Shown: positions 1-11,493 of the stretch, one piece after another
Layout: each line of letters opens with the position of its first letter
Position numbering within the stretch: position 1 is the stretch's first letter
From: Pelomyxa schiedti
Taxonomy: Eukaryota > Evosea > Pelobiontida > Pelomyxidae
NCBI GenBank assembly: GCA_020536535.1
Contig: JAHLWZ010000812.1
Coordinates: forward strand, 1-64,000
Direction of reading: 5' to 3'
DNA length: 64,000 bases
Notes under the pieces: model-generated
The model's database searches: none
What the model was told of the DNA's origin: nothing
The model's input: the letters and a program-made list of their open reading frames with translations, nothing else
Program-made: the position numbers and the translations under genes

Positions 1-156
1 TTTGGAACAGGGTGATCCCGATCTGTGGCTCTCCAAATTGCTCAAAGCGTAACCACTGTGGGGCTTTTCTCCCAAAGTGGACCCATTTACTGGAGGGTGG
101 GAACACTTTGACTTTAGGGTGTTTGGGCACCTCTTCTTAATGATCAGTGTGGCAAC
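1..156 (-). CDS. Partial multigene-family member (copy 1), cut by left edge
   Basis: An open minus-strand frame runs off the left edge. Its first residues, 'VATLIIKKRCP', match the start of copy 3 at 51582 ('MATLIIKKRCP'), and the DNA upstream of both is homologous. Here the codon equivalent to the copy-3 ATG is GTT, and the sequence diverges completely after KKRCP: the copy-3 residues that follow (KEATDAQARFWQQQ) are absent. The frame stays open to the edge. This is either a truncated or rearranged pseudogene or a member with a different start. I do not recognise the family and assign no function. Confidence 0.4.
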
Positions 157-921
157 GTGGTTGCTGTGCAAGAGCTCGTTCCAGGACCCGGTTCCGGTCA
201 CCCTGCAGAAGAACGGCTCGCCATCGATTGGGAAGCCTTTCCACGAGGTCACGTCGGCTGTCGAAGCTCCCTCCTCCTCTGTGCCTCGCATCGTCGTTGT
301 TTTGTGTTGTGTTGGGCCAAAGAAGAAGAAATTTTTTGTCACCATACATAATACCATTCTTTGAACCCATTTCTTTCTTGTACTTTTGCGAACCGCAGTC
401 ACCTTCAAAGATACATGGATCATTTTTTATGCGAAGATGTAGTTTTACTCTTCTTCGTATAAATTTATACGAAGCCGGAAAGAGTTTTCCTCCTTCGAAG
501 CTTCCACATTCTTCACAATGACAAAAGCAGTTGCAATCCCTCAACTTATAAGCAGGGGAAAGTACCGGTAACAAAATAAATTTGTTTAAAACAAAACACA
601 ACGAAGACGACGATTGTTATGCGACGGAAGTGGGCTGGGAACGACACATGCCGTCTTCGTTACAGCACCCTGCGTTTTTCTCTCTTTTTTTTCTTTGTGG
701 GCATTGGGGCCTTTCAGTGTTTTACTTTCGAAAACCGCAGGTTAACGTGGAGGATTTATCGTTTTTTTTTTTTTTTGGCAGTGTGGGGTGGAAATGGCCA
801 TTGGTCAATGTGCCTGGCTGCTGGGACCGAGCTCGCACAAGGGAGACCTACGGGAACTAGGCTCCCTTTGGCTTGGTCTTGTCTTCCGCTGTCTCCAATG
901 GCCATGGAAGCCCCACGTTTT
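123..921 (-). repeat. Inverted 0.8-kb duplication (left arm)
   Basis: Read on the minus strand, this block aligns almost end to end with 50835-51615 on the plus strand. Shared landmarks include the CCAGCAGCCAGGC motif (812-824 reversed), the T-run, the 'ctgcggttcgcaaaa' segment and the segment ending at KKRCP. Differences are substitutions and small indels. In both places it lies just upstream of a family member, so it looks like a promoter and 5' leader duplicated with the gene. The arms are about 50 kb apart in opposite orientation. Confidence 0.8.
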
Positions 922-1780
922 CTTTTTTTCTTCTTTTTGGTTTCATCGGTTTTTCCATTCGGCCTACATAGTGCATCATATCAAACAGCATCAGTTCGAA
1001 GTATTTTCACCAGGTTGTTATGCGTTTTCCTCTTTCGTAACTAACTGGGTGGTTTCCAAGTCGTTGAATGATGTCCTACATAGTTTTCTCCGGCGCACTT
1101 GCGTACTATCGCAGTCTTTGCTTGTAGCTGAACTCGAGTACATTCAGGTTTTCTTGTTTAGTTTTTCTGACTTTGACTGACTGAGTCATTTTACAGCTTT
1201 GTGAGGCCTCTTGTCACCCTGAAATTCGGAAATTGCTTGAATGGGAACACTCTAAGAAAGAATCTTTGACCTTTTCGCGCAAGGTAGTTGTGTTTAATCT
1301 TTCATCCTAACTGGTTTTTAGTGTTACGAATGAATACATATGTGCGACTTGGTTTTCTATGCTCACTTGAGAGGTCGTGTTCCATTAGAATAGTTCAGGT
1401 TTGCTTGTTCACTTTTTCTTTCTTTTACTTACGCAGTTTTGTCCAGAACGGAAGTGAGGCTTCTTGTCACGTTCTTGTTGTCACACTCTTGGCCTCTCGA
1501 ACCATTGTTCTGTGTAGAACCCACCGGCAAACTTCAGAACTGTGCTCCATTTTTGAACAAAAGACCAGTTTTTTAACATGTTAAATGTTAACCAAACCAA
1601 CGTTTTATTTTTTCTTTCAAGTCCAAATCGGACTTTGTTGTTCCTCTCGGAGGAGACTAACTTGGCGCGTTCTATCTGTGCTGTCTCAGACCATGTAAAT
1701 GGGGATAACCTGCGAGTCCACGCAAGCTTAATTTAGTAAAAGTGCAGAATGGTCCATTTTATAATCCTGGTTCTGCACTA
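922..1780. other. Non-coding stretch with a diverged tandem duplication
   Basis: No convincing gene is seen. Two segments, about 1143-1222 and 1396-1475, share 'ttcaggttt.cttgtt', a T-rich run, 'cagttttgt/cagctttgt' and 'gaggc.tcttgtcac'. This suggests an old tandem duplication of roughly 250 bases. Open frames here are short and lack homology. Confidence 0.35.
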
Positions 1781-2861
1781 CTACAGGCACTTCTTTTTGG
1801 AATGATGAGGCTTGGGTGTGTCTCCGTTTGCTGACAGCGCCTGATTTGCACAGACCAAATCGTGAACAACTTCACCAAGAACCAGCCCAACGGCATTGAA
1901 TGCCAAATCGGATATTCTCCCATACCAGTAACTGCACTCCGGATTATATCCCATCCACTTTGCACTGTAAAAAGTCAATTAAAAGCTAGCACAAGTTGGG
2001 CAACCTTGTGAGATTGTACCGTAGCTGCCTCAGTTTGTGTTGAACCTCAAAGTTGCGTGATGTCGCCTCAAGCACCTCCCAAAAAATTCCGCAAACGGTT
2101 AATGCCCTCATGTGCCCTGGGAACAACACGCCTTGCGTAAAGTACAAAACAACATGAAGCATTGCCCACCCGTCAAAAGCTGCGGTTGCACCACACCCCT
2201 GCACGGAAGTACTGGTACTCCTCCTATTTGCTCTCAACTCATTCGCCGCAACCTCCTTATACGAACCAACATCAGCCTTTCCGCAGCCACAACTCTCACA
2301 ACACTTTCCACTATCACTTGCACCACCACTACAGCGGTACAGAGTAGCTTCATCAGTAGTAGGTGCAGGAACAGCTTCCAATACAGAATCCTGAGAAGAC
2401 AATGGGTACTGAGAATCTGCCAACAGTGATGATGCACAACAGGGATGCACGGAATCAAATGCAACCGACGCCGCCGGGGGTCGAACTCGCGACCCCGAGG
2501 TGTGCGATGACCCACAAGAGACACCAACGGGCGCGCTAGACTCAGCCTCCACATCAGGGGCGGGGCTCTCCCATAATGGCGCAAACGGGGCGCGCAGGGG
2601 GTCGGGCCTGTCGGCCGGCTTGAACACCGCCCAATAGCACATGATCCACAGGAGCCCGCACATGAACACCGTCGCCGGCGTGGCCCGGAAGCCTCCCATA
2701 ATCCTCACCGACGGAAGGCGCCAAACTGCACGCCGCACCGCGTGGCCCGCGATCCAGGCGACGTCGCAAAGCACACCCCAAGCGTTCGACCAGAATTTCG
2801 TTGTCGTGTGCGTCCCACAAGAAGATGTTTTCACGTCCGCGTTGCCCTCAGTGTCAGCCAT
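1781..2861 (-). CDS. Predicted multi-pass membrane protein, unknown function
   Basis: Two exons encode 341 residues: 2861-2020 and 1964-1781, with a 55-base intron (1965-2019) that restores the frame at 'LR/AKWMGYN'. ATG at 2859-2861 (MADTEGN) is preferred to the in-frame upstream GTG. Hydrophobic segments occur near 'ATVFMCGLLWIMCYWAVF', 'AMLHVVLYFTQGVLFPG' and 'AFNAVGLVLGEVV'. A Ser/Cys-rich loop (CCESCGCG) separates the first from the rest. The C-terminal pattern (DGW..H, WE..E, W..Y..WYGRISD..FN..G...G) resembles VanZ-like or phosphatidylserine-synthase-like membrane proteins. That resemblance is weak, so I give no function. Three TTAGGG units lie about 140 bases upstream of the start. 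Confidence 0.65.
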
Positions 2862-4478
2862 TATCACTTTGCAACATTACGTAGCAAATCCAGACCGCCA
2901 ACCTCTCTTGTGCTGCGTATTACTCACCAGAAAGAAAACACATGATCATCAAAAAAAAGTGGCTTTTTGTCATCCAAAGGGTAGGAGCTGACTTACTTAT
3001 TGTTAGGGTTAGGGTTAGGGCAGACCTGCCCCACACGACAGTCTTCCGCTTCACTCATCTCCCAACTGGCACTGTCATTTTCCCGTTTGTTCTTTACGTA
3101 GTCTTGATTGCTAAAAACAGTGGACGTATTCCTTTACCAAGGTGATGCGCGCACGTGACCAAGTATGTGCATTGGCATTTACTTCGCGTGCACGGGGTCA
3201 GGTGCTACCACGCGGGTGGTAATGCGTACTGGGAACGGCTGGGTTCTGGTAGATGGATGGTGTCAGTGGCCGCGAGGTTTCGGTTATGCATGACAAGACC
3301 GGCGATCCGTTCTATGCGATGAACCACAAATGAGCAATGGCTGGAAATTGTGTACGTAATGTTGCTGGCCTCGGACCAAGTTTTCAGTCCACTACCTTGG
3401 TTTACAATTCAACAAGGAAAATCCTTCAGAACTATTCACACGACATTGGCACCACATACCATTCCTGGCAGCCACACTAGAAGTCCTAGACTCACTTCCA
3501 CCTCACTCTCTGTCTGCCCAACAAAAACTTAGACCTACTTGTACCAAACACCTTGCAAGTTATAAAATAAGAACTTAATTGTTTGTGTTAGTTCTCTCTT
3601 TGGTTGCACAAGGGTAGGAAGTACAACTCGAGGGCGCTCAATTGGGTCTTGCACCTGGGGGTGCCGTAAGAGCAAGATTTGTTGCGATAGTGGGGATATG
3701 GAGCACGGGAAGGAATCCTCCTCTCAATGTAAATAAAAAGGGATATAAAACTTGGCAAAGATACCTTTTTGACTTGTTAATCTCAGCTGGCTGCTTTCAT
3801 TTCGTCCGCTCCAAAAAGCTCTGTAAACCACGTAAAGAGCGGGAAAGGAAGAGTTTGAGTGCAAAAGTGATGCGTTGGTTGTGTTTGAACAGGCTGCTGG
3901 GCGAAGTTACCCAACAGCTCACAGCAGCCTGTCACTGGTGTAGAGGCAACCGTGGGCTCGAGTTCACCAAGAATAGCACCACGTTGTGACTTCTCTTTGG
4001 TGTTTTGCAAATTTGTTGTTGTTGCGATGGGAATGGATGGAACTTGCCAAGCAGTAAACGCAATGATTGAAGCAAACTCAGTGCTTAATGTACCATAAAA
4101 TGCGATCACCATAACATGTTGCACTGTCGTATATGCGTCTACCCTCGCGTTGTAGCCTTTGTTGGTGGTCCAATGCCGCACCACTGCCGCTGTCGGTTTT
4201 TTTCTTTTTTTTTGGCCCCTTTGGCCCTGTGCGCTTTGGTTTCCAGGGAATTCCCATGTTGCGAAAATTTCGAAAGTGACCTTGATGAAATATTTTCGGA
4301 GAAGCACGGAATCGTGTGTTTCCCCGCGTCTCTGCCGGGAGGGCGTTTCTGTTCGGTGTTGTTTCTCGACTTTTGACTGAGTGGTGAAGGTCAGTGGCCC
4401 GCTGGGTGAAGATGGGCATTAGCCCGTTTGGATTTATTATTTGTTTACTACCCACCTCAAGGCCTTCCTGTTTAGAGG
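2862..4478. other. 1.6-kb gap with no supported gene
   Basis: This gap lies between the membrane protein start and the end of the phosphodiesterase gene. A minus-strand frame at about 4078-4421 has an ATG and encodes a Lys-rich stretch ('GPKGPKKKKK'). A second frame at 3783-4200 is open but has no ATG. I could not join them by a convincing splice and see no homology. If a gene exists here it is small and minus-strand. Confidence 0.35.
3003..3020 (+). repeat. Three exact TTAGGG units
   Basis: Three perfect tandem copies of the hexamer lie at 3003-3008, 3009-3014 and 3015-3020. They sit upstream of the minus-strand gene starting at 2861. They could be an interstitial telomere seed or a telo-box-like promoter element. 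The block is far too short to be a telomere. Confidence 0.75.
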
Positions 4479-7400
4479 TTATGAGCCAGGGGCAGGAGGT
4501 AACAGTGGAGGTGATCCCATAACTACATAGCTGGCACCCCTTGAAAGGGCACCGCCCGATGTTCCTGGCCGCGAGTTACCCGGTGTGCTGCGGCACTTTG
4601 AGTGCGCGGTCGCCGCGGTTGTCATTGCAGTTGTTGCTGTGGCTGCTGTTGTTGAATTGATGGCGGCGGTGCTGGCCCCTGTTGGGATTATGGTTGCTGT
4701 TGTTGTAGTTGTTGCTGCCGATGTGACTTGGGAGCGCGGTGGGTGCAAATAGTGGGGAGTGGTTGCGGGGCTTTTGTGATTGTGGGATGCTGCGGCGGCC
4801 GTTGTCGACGTTCGGGGAGTCGAGGGCTTGGAGTGGCTTGGAGTCGACGGCTGGCTGACGAGGTTTTGCCAGCGTTCGAGGTTGGAGGCGAGGTTGTTTT
4901 TCATCGTGGTTGTCAATTGTGGGTCTATCATTTTCGCAACGCTTTCGAATAGGGGAGTTACGACGAACCTGGGAATTTTGTTTGTTGGTGAGTTGGGTGG
5001 AGGAAAGGAATTGTGGGAATTACTGAATAAATGTGCATTGGCACTTGGGTACGTGCGGAGTATTCCTATCCATAAATGGTGATTTGGGGAGGTTGTATTT
5101 CTCTTCTTGGTCTCCTTGTTGGAAACATTCTTCAACAACCAGAGTAGTCCATTTGGAGGCAGTGTTCCATTCTCTTGTTTGATTGGAAATATCAGCCATT
5201 TTGAGAATGATTTGAAGTACACTTGTAAGGTCACTCTAGGGTTTTTTTTTTTTTTTGTTTAGTTATAATTGGCACAGGAGATGCCCCCAGTAAGAAGTAC
5301 CTTGTTGGACAAATTAAAGCCATCCACAGACTGCTTGGATTTAAAGAAACTGAGTAATTCTACATGCTTGGACATACTGAGCACAAAAAAAACCAAACGT
5401 AGTAGGGATGTCAGTCAGTTAGTGATAAGGGAAGGAAGTTTTTACTCTGTTGCCAGTATCAGGCTTGTAACTTGCTTGTGGAATTCTAAAAAGTCTTCCT
5501 TTTTTGTGTTAGAAAGGTGAAATTGCACATCTAAATTGGATGCAGTCGTGTTATTACCGACGAAAAAAATGAGAGCCAATTGAAGCCACTGTGAAGAGTA
5601 AACTCGAATGCTTCATGAACATGCATGTTTTCAAGAACCTAAAAATCAGTTGGTTGTGCCCTTGTTGGTGGTGATGCATACTGAAATTCCATTGTATGTT
5701 AGGGCCAGAGGATCAAATATTCGATAAAGGAAGTTATTGCTGCGTGTGAGTGAATGTTAAATGGATGTCTGAATGAGGAAACTGGTTTACTAACTTAACA
5801 CCAGGGTGTGCCAGGTCGTGAACAATGGCACTGAACAGGAGACTGAGAACCGAAAGCGGGGAAAGAAGTTCGCGGTCAACAAGATTCAGTAGCATCACAT
5901 GACAAGCTTGCAAAACATCAGCTGCGTGCACAACGTTGTGGTATGGATTGCTGAGATACCTAATAACATCACTAAGGATACCAAAAAGAAAATAAGGATC
6001 AAGCAATACCCTCGTGTCACGCCATCCAACCATGACATCAGTGTGCCCTCATCAATATTGAATTTATTAAACAAGCCATGCCTCCGAAAAATTGAAGGAA
6101 CCAATTTACCCAAAATTTGATCTGGCAAATGTTTGTTAACTAAAAGAAATGGAATTGCATAAAGAAGAGAAAGGTGTGTAGTACCAGGGGCATATTCAAA
6201 TGCTGAAAAACCCCATTCATCCATGGTCCCAAATACAACAGGCTCCAGATTGTCATCACAGAAACTGAAAAAAAGCTGAGAATACTCTTCCATATAGACA
6301 AAGTTCCACCATACCTCTCACTTTGAAGTGTGTCTTCCTTGATATCTTCTTCTTGTTTCATCTGAGGGGAAATAAGTTGTTCCACTAGGTAGGCATTCAC
6401 TTCTGAATCGAAATCTGCCCGAACGCAGATTGGAAAATTAACAGACGAGAGTAATGCGCATACTTGCAAGGCAGGCTTTTTTCTGAGCAATGTAGTCCAC
6501 TCTGTGAAGCCCATTAGTGGCGATTAATTGAATAATTTTCTCCAGAGAGAGCTTGTCATCCGCTTCAAGTGCTTCAGGAGGGAAAGTTTAGATGAAAATG
6601 TTATTTGGGTGTTTTTGAGGGGTAATACTTTTCTTCTTCGTGATGGCACTGAGTTTCTTAATGGCAGCTTCGGCTGGAGTTTTGAACAGTTGTGCACCCG
6701 TGAGTGGTTGTGACAGAACGGCTACCTGCGGCATATCGTTGAGTCTCGTGTGGTACATATTCACAACTAACCTTGTGTTTGAAGTAACGAATCACCAACA
6801 AAAGTGCCGTTACCGTGACCAGGAAGACCAGTGCTACTGCTCCCCCAACTGAAGCACTCACTTTGATTGTCATGGTATCAGCTATAAAATAGTTTCCTCA
6901 GATGCGAAGAATCGTGGAAGGTGTACATACCACTCAGTGACAGTAGAACGGAGTAACGTGAGTTGAAGCATAAACTGAACGTTGTTACGGCATCTCTAAC
7001 TTTGAACCAGAGTCTGTTTGTGTAAGGGAGGTGACCATTGAATGTAAAGAGTATGACTGAGCTTTCTCCTCCATAGAGTAGAATATCTTCAGAGAAGTTA
7101 CCTTTTTTTTCAGGGAGAGGGAAAATTAGTATTTAATGAGGGAGAAAGTATTCTACTGGATAGCACAGAGCCGACGTCTTCTAGGGATATCCAAACAGGA
7201 ATTATTCCAGTGTTGTTAAGAGAGACAGTAAAGGACACAGGGCTACTTCTTGTAGTTAACTGTACAGTAGCAGGCTCCACACTGAACACAACCCCTGCAG
7301 CACGTTAGAGTCATCTTAAAGAAGAATACTAATGTCATAATTACAACCTGACAGTATTTCTGAAGATGGTGCCGCAACAACAACTGTCCAAGGAAGCATA

Positions 7401-9073
7401 TCAAGGGGGTGGTGTGCAAAGATCCACATAGATCCATTTAGATAGATTTCACTGTAGCCATAGGCATCCAATGTAGACAGGAACTAATGGATTGTTATTT
7501 GGAGGGAAAAGCTTACTAATACCTCAGAAAAATTGGCTTGTGCTGATGTGAGGAAAGGAAGACTCCGACTGGAGAAGTTGAAACTTGGTCCAAATAACAA
7601 AGGAAAGGCCCAAAGATTGGCAGAGATAACATAACCCTGATCAGATACCAGCATAGAAAAACCTAACGAATAATAAATATTGTTTGCTTTTGAATTGTTA
7701 TCCACCATACCACTTGGTGTCGTGACAACACTGGTTAGAAGGGAGCAGGTCTTTTGCAGTGATAGTGTAATGCCAGTTGCAGCAATGAACTTATTGTTTT
7801 TGTCATAAACTTGTTTACCCACTTGCATAAACATTTCTAGGCATGTTCAGTTCACAGTAGTACTTAGGGGAGGGTAAGCTTACCAAGTATAGTAAAGTAG
7901 GGATCAGTCCAGACAACTACGTTTGCAGGATTGTTTTCTGGAGTAGCCATGGGCCAGAACAGTGGTTGATAATCAGGTAAATTCATATATTCCCCTGCAG
8001 TCAATCCAAGTGACCTCCACCCTTGCCAAGGGTATACGAATGTACTAATCGGGTTACTCAAAACTCGGGAAGTCTGAGGGAAGAATACGTGTAAGAGTAT
8101 TCATTGGCCAGACCCCACATTCTCAGTGCTCCGTCGATGGAAAGAGAGACGGGAATATATATGGATCCAAGGTGTCTGTTGAGAGCCATCATTTTGCTTG
8201 TCGTGCAGTAACGTTCGCAAGGAATTCCAGTGGCTTCGTCTGTGATATTAATTGGTAAAGGACAACTAAAAGTTGATCCTGAGTACCAGGGTAGAACTTT
8301 TCCAAGAACTTTAACCAATAAGGGTTGCACTCACAGGGAGCTGATCGATTAACTGGGATAGGCTTCAGAGTACTGCTTCGCACAAAAGCCTTATTGAGTG
8401 TCAAGAAAGGTAGGAAGGTTGGTTTCAAGAACCTCCTGAGTCCTATTTGCACTTTTATCCACACCACTGCCAGCAATTGTGCTGGTATTTGGCATGATTG
8501 TGATGTGGTCATACATGTAGCTTTTCTGGATCTCAAGTTCAATAGCGTCCGCATTTTCATCAATGAACAACAACATTGACGCAGCAATATCTATATACTT
8601 GAAAGCATTTAGACACCTGTGAACATCACAACACTCTACACCAACAGCAATTTTTTTAAAAAAACAAAAGCAAAAACGAAAAGGAAAAAAAAAAAAAAAA
8701 AGGAAAAAGAAAAAGGAAAGACAGAAACATTTTCGAGCTGCACAAAAGGTGGTTGTATCTCAGCCACAGTCTGCTTAGTTAGGGACAGCAGACCCTCCAG
8801 CGTACACACCCCCCACTTCCCCCCAACTACGGTCCCCTTCCCCGTGTCCCTCTCCTCCTTCTCCTCCACCTGCTGGTCCCTGTCCCCCTCCCACACCCCC
8901 TTCTCCCTCTCCCCCAACCTCCATCCGCCAGGCACCACCCCCCTATTCCCCCCGTGCACTCCCGCGGCGGCTGCCCCCGGTGCCCCGGCCCACCGCAGGA
9001 GAAAAAGGAACCCCGCGAGTACCACCACCACCCGATTGGCAGGAAAAACAGATGCGGCGGAGGCTCCTCCCAT
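4479..9073 (-). CDS. Cache-domain transmembrane receptor fused to class I cyclic-nucleotide phosphodiesterase
   Basis: Exon 1 (9073-8729) starts with an ATG and a hydrophobic leader ('VVVVLAGFLFLLRWAGAP'). After a 112-base intron the extracellular part resembles a dCache sensor: 'VWTDPYFTILGKL' (about 7870), then 'GKQVYDKNNKFIAATGI' (about 7810) and 'YVISANLWAFPLLFG'. A single TM ('VALVFLVTVTALLLVIRYF') lies at about 6790-6870. The cytoplasmic PDE domain has the metal and substrate residues in order: NPYHNVVHAADV, HDLAHPG, 'GISVLENMH', 'ILATDMSKH' across a splice, KMADISN, and the purine-binding Gln in 'VPKCQCTFIQF'. Introns are mostly short, for example the one splitting 'HPGV/NNNFL'. The C-terminal tail is Ser/Thr/Ala-rich. 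The enzyme should hydrolyse cAMP and/or cGMP at the inner membrane face under control of an external small ligand. Nucleotide preference and ligand cannot be read from the sequence. Confidence 0.88.
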
Positions 9074-9390
9074 CGTTGGTCGTTGGGTGTGTGCGCGCTT
9101 GTTTGTTTCGCCAATCGGTTTTGTTTTGCCCTTTTGTGTTTGGGTTTTCCGATGGTTGGCTTTAGGGGTGCTGCTGTGGAGCTCTAGTATTTCGTGAAGC
9201 GCGGGTTGGTCCAGGGTTCCCTAAATGAACGAGGTGCATTTGCTGATGATGTTTACACCATTAACGGCTGATCATTCCTTTTTCAGCGAACGCTTGCATC
9301 AACATCACATAAAAGTGTGGTCTTACGCAACAAAAAAGACTAAATTTACCCACTAGTGAATTTGGAAGTCAAGGCCGTTCGGTAGAGAAT
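9074..9390. promoter_or_regulatory. Upstream region of the Cache-PDE gene
   Basis: This 317-base gap lies between the start of the minus-strand PDE gene and the stop of the next minus-strand gene. It must hold the PDE promoter and the upstream gene's 3' end. No specific motif is identified. Confidence 0.3.
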
Positions 9391-11493
9391 TCAGCAGCCT
9401 GCTGATGTGCTTGGGGGTGGCATGAATGTGGAAGAGGGGAAGCTAGGGGCATATGTGTTGTGGCTCAGGGGCTTGATTACGATGCTAGAGTGCCACGGCT
9501 CACTATATCCCAGGCTCGAAATTCCATGCATGGTGCTGCTTGGGTAGCTCTCCTGGCCGCTGGCGTGTATGACTGAGAAGTAGCCCCCTTGTGGTGTGAT
9601 TGCCCCACTATGAAGCGCTGCTGTGCAGACACATGAGTCGCTGGTATACACGCCTTGTATTGGTGTGAGTAAGTGACTGAGGTTAGGGTTTGAGTGCAGT
9701 GTGTATTATTAGGTGTATTACCTGTGCCCCAGATAGTACCTCCCGGACAGCCGTTGGCAATACCCTTGCAGAAGAAAAATATGCCCCCTCTGTGCCCGCA
9801 GTTAATGGCATCGGCCCATGTTTTTTCGGCCTGATCGGTGATGAGTGTTAATCGATATGGGAGAAGAGGGGATTACAGTATGTTGTGCTAATGACGATGA
9901 ATCCTTTAATGCATAACATGAGAATGCGCCATTTTTATGTGAAGGTGCAGCATGAGACTCGATCCCATTCCTGACAGAGGCAATGAACTCACCTTTGTAA
10001 TTTGGATGCTTGGCTACTGAAAAAGATCCGCCTTCTAAGCCAATCACACCAGCATGCAGTGCTGCACTACAGACATTTGACCTGGATGATATTAATTGTG
10101 TAGAGTTATTATGACGGCGAGATATCAACCGTGGGCTATATGTATCTGTGCCGTAGACAACACCTCCAGTGCAGCCACTAATTTTCCCGCGGCATATAAA
10201 TACACCTGGAACAAATTCGAAACTAGATAACCCACATGCCAGAGGCCTCTAGAAATGCACTTAGTGGGTAGCATAAAGTACTTCTGGTTACCTCTAGCTT
10301 ACATATCACGAAGGACCCACAGGAGGGGCCGAAATCAAGGGGAGTGATACCGTAGGCCTCTCTCCCTTGCTCATAGGATAGCTGCCCAGCAATTTCAACT
10401 AGTCTACTAGATTTTACAAGGCGCCAAAGGGTAATGATTTACCTGAAGAAGCCACCCTCCTTTGCAGAGATAACCCCAGCGTGAACTGCACTACTGCATT
10501 TATTACTCTCTTGAGCATACATCCCTACACCCCCCAAAACTGGGCCTCCTTGGCAGCCACATGCGCTACCTTTACATAAGTACACCTCTCCACAATGCTT
10601 CCCACAAGGCCAATACCTCAGACCTTCACCAGAACCCATCTGATTGTTGTAAGTAAACTCATAATGTGATCAAATAAAGAGATACTTGATCAGCGGTAGT
10701 AAGAGCCCAGCCAGAGGCGGCAATGTTGAATATCTCGTGTAAAATGTCTTGAGAAAATGCATTCAGTTTACGATTAATCAGCAGCATTTCTTTGACCATA
10801 CTCTTGAATGACTGAGGAAATAAATGATGTGTCTTTGTGAAGTTAGAGGAAAGGCGTAGGTGTTGTAGGAGGAAGAAGACTCACAGATGGTTCCCATTGG
10901 AAACACAAACTTCCTCTAAGTTGCACTGCGTCGATTTCCGCCCATGATTGGGATTGTGTACAGTCCAGTTCAAGTCGTATCACATTTACACGCATTGCTC
11001 TGCGCTCATCTTCCTTCTGGGCACAAGAGTCGGGAAGAGACAGCCTAATTTTCAAAATCCGGCTCTCAGGGGACGGAGATGGTCGTGCCTATTGGGTGGA
11101 AGAAAGTACTTCTCTCTGAGGTACATACTTCCAATTTTTCCTCCCACAAAGATACCCAGCCCTCTGGCTTTCCAAATAGTTGTGCCTTCACACTCACAAT
11201 TGCTCTTGCAAAAGTCAGCAAATTGGAGGTGGCAGTATAAGTTACACCAACCCAGGATTGAACGTCTCATAGACCAGCAACGAAGTCGGGTACACAGGTT
11301 CCAAGAAAAGAAGCTCAGCAAATTCGTGGGTGCCTCTGCTCCTCAAAGGTGCCCAGGCACCCCTCACATCGCCATATTTTGGGTACACAGTTGGCGGCCC
11401 AGTCATGCAGTCCGCATCCCATCCTCTCCCATATTCGCTACTCACCTCTAGATGCCACAAATCAGTCATTCCATTGTATGAGTGACAATACAT
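9391..11493 (-). CDS. FBXL4-type galactose-binding plus LCCL-domain protein
   Basis: Several exons. The N-terminal part (11450-10860) has the pattern 'PPTVYPKYGDVRGAWAPL', 'FLEPVYPTSLLVYETFNPG' and 'GWVSLWEEK', typical of the galactose-binding-like domain found N-terminal in FBXL4. No F-box or LRRs follow. Instead there are three LCCL-type repeats. The last is the clearest: 'GGTIWGTG' joined by splicing to 'VYTSDSCVCTAALHSGAI' and 'GYFSVIHASGQESYPSST' (9730-9540). The others are near 10130-9960 ('VCSAALHAGVIGLEGGSFSV') and 10600-10450 ('CSSAVHAGVISAKEGGFF'). LCCL domains are usually extracellular, yet no signal peptide is visible at the ATG at 11493, so an upstream exon may be missing. Function is probably ligand or polysaccharide binding, by inference only. 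Confidence 0.75.

Noticed and set aside
2465-2560. A tRNA gene on the minus strand
   Set aside because: A-box-like and B-box-like strings exist, but the acceptor, D and T stems do not pair as in a tRNA; the stretch is also inside an open coding frame.
3783-4455. Two overlapping minus-strand frames that might form a small Lys-rich protein gene
   Set aside because: Only one has an ATG, no splice joins them convincingly, and no homology is seen; kept only as a note in the gap entry.
8670-8712. Long A-run as a retroposed poly(A) tail
   Set aside because: On the minus strand it is a T-rich tract inside the first intron of the PDE gene, like the pyrimidine tracts in many introns here.
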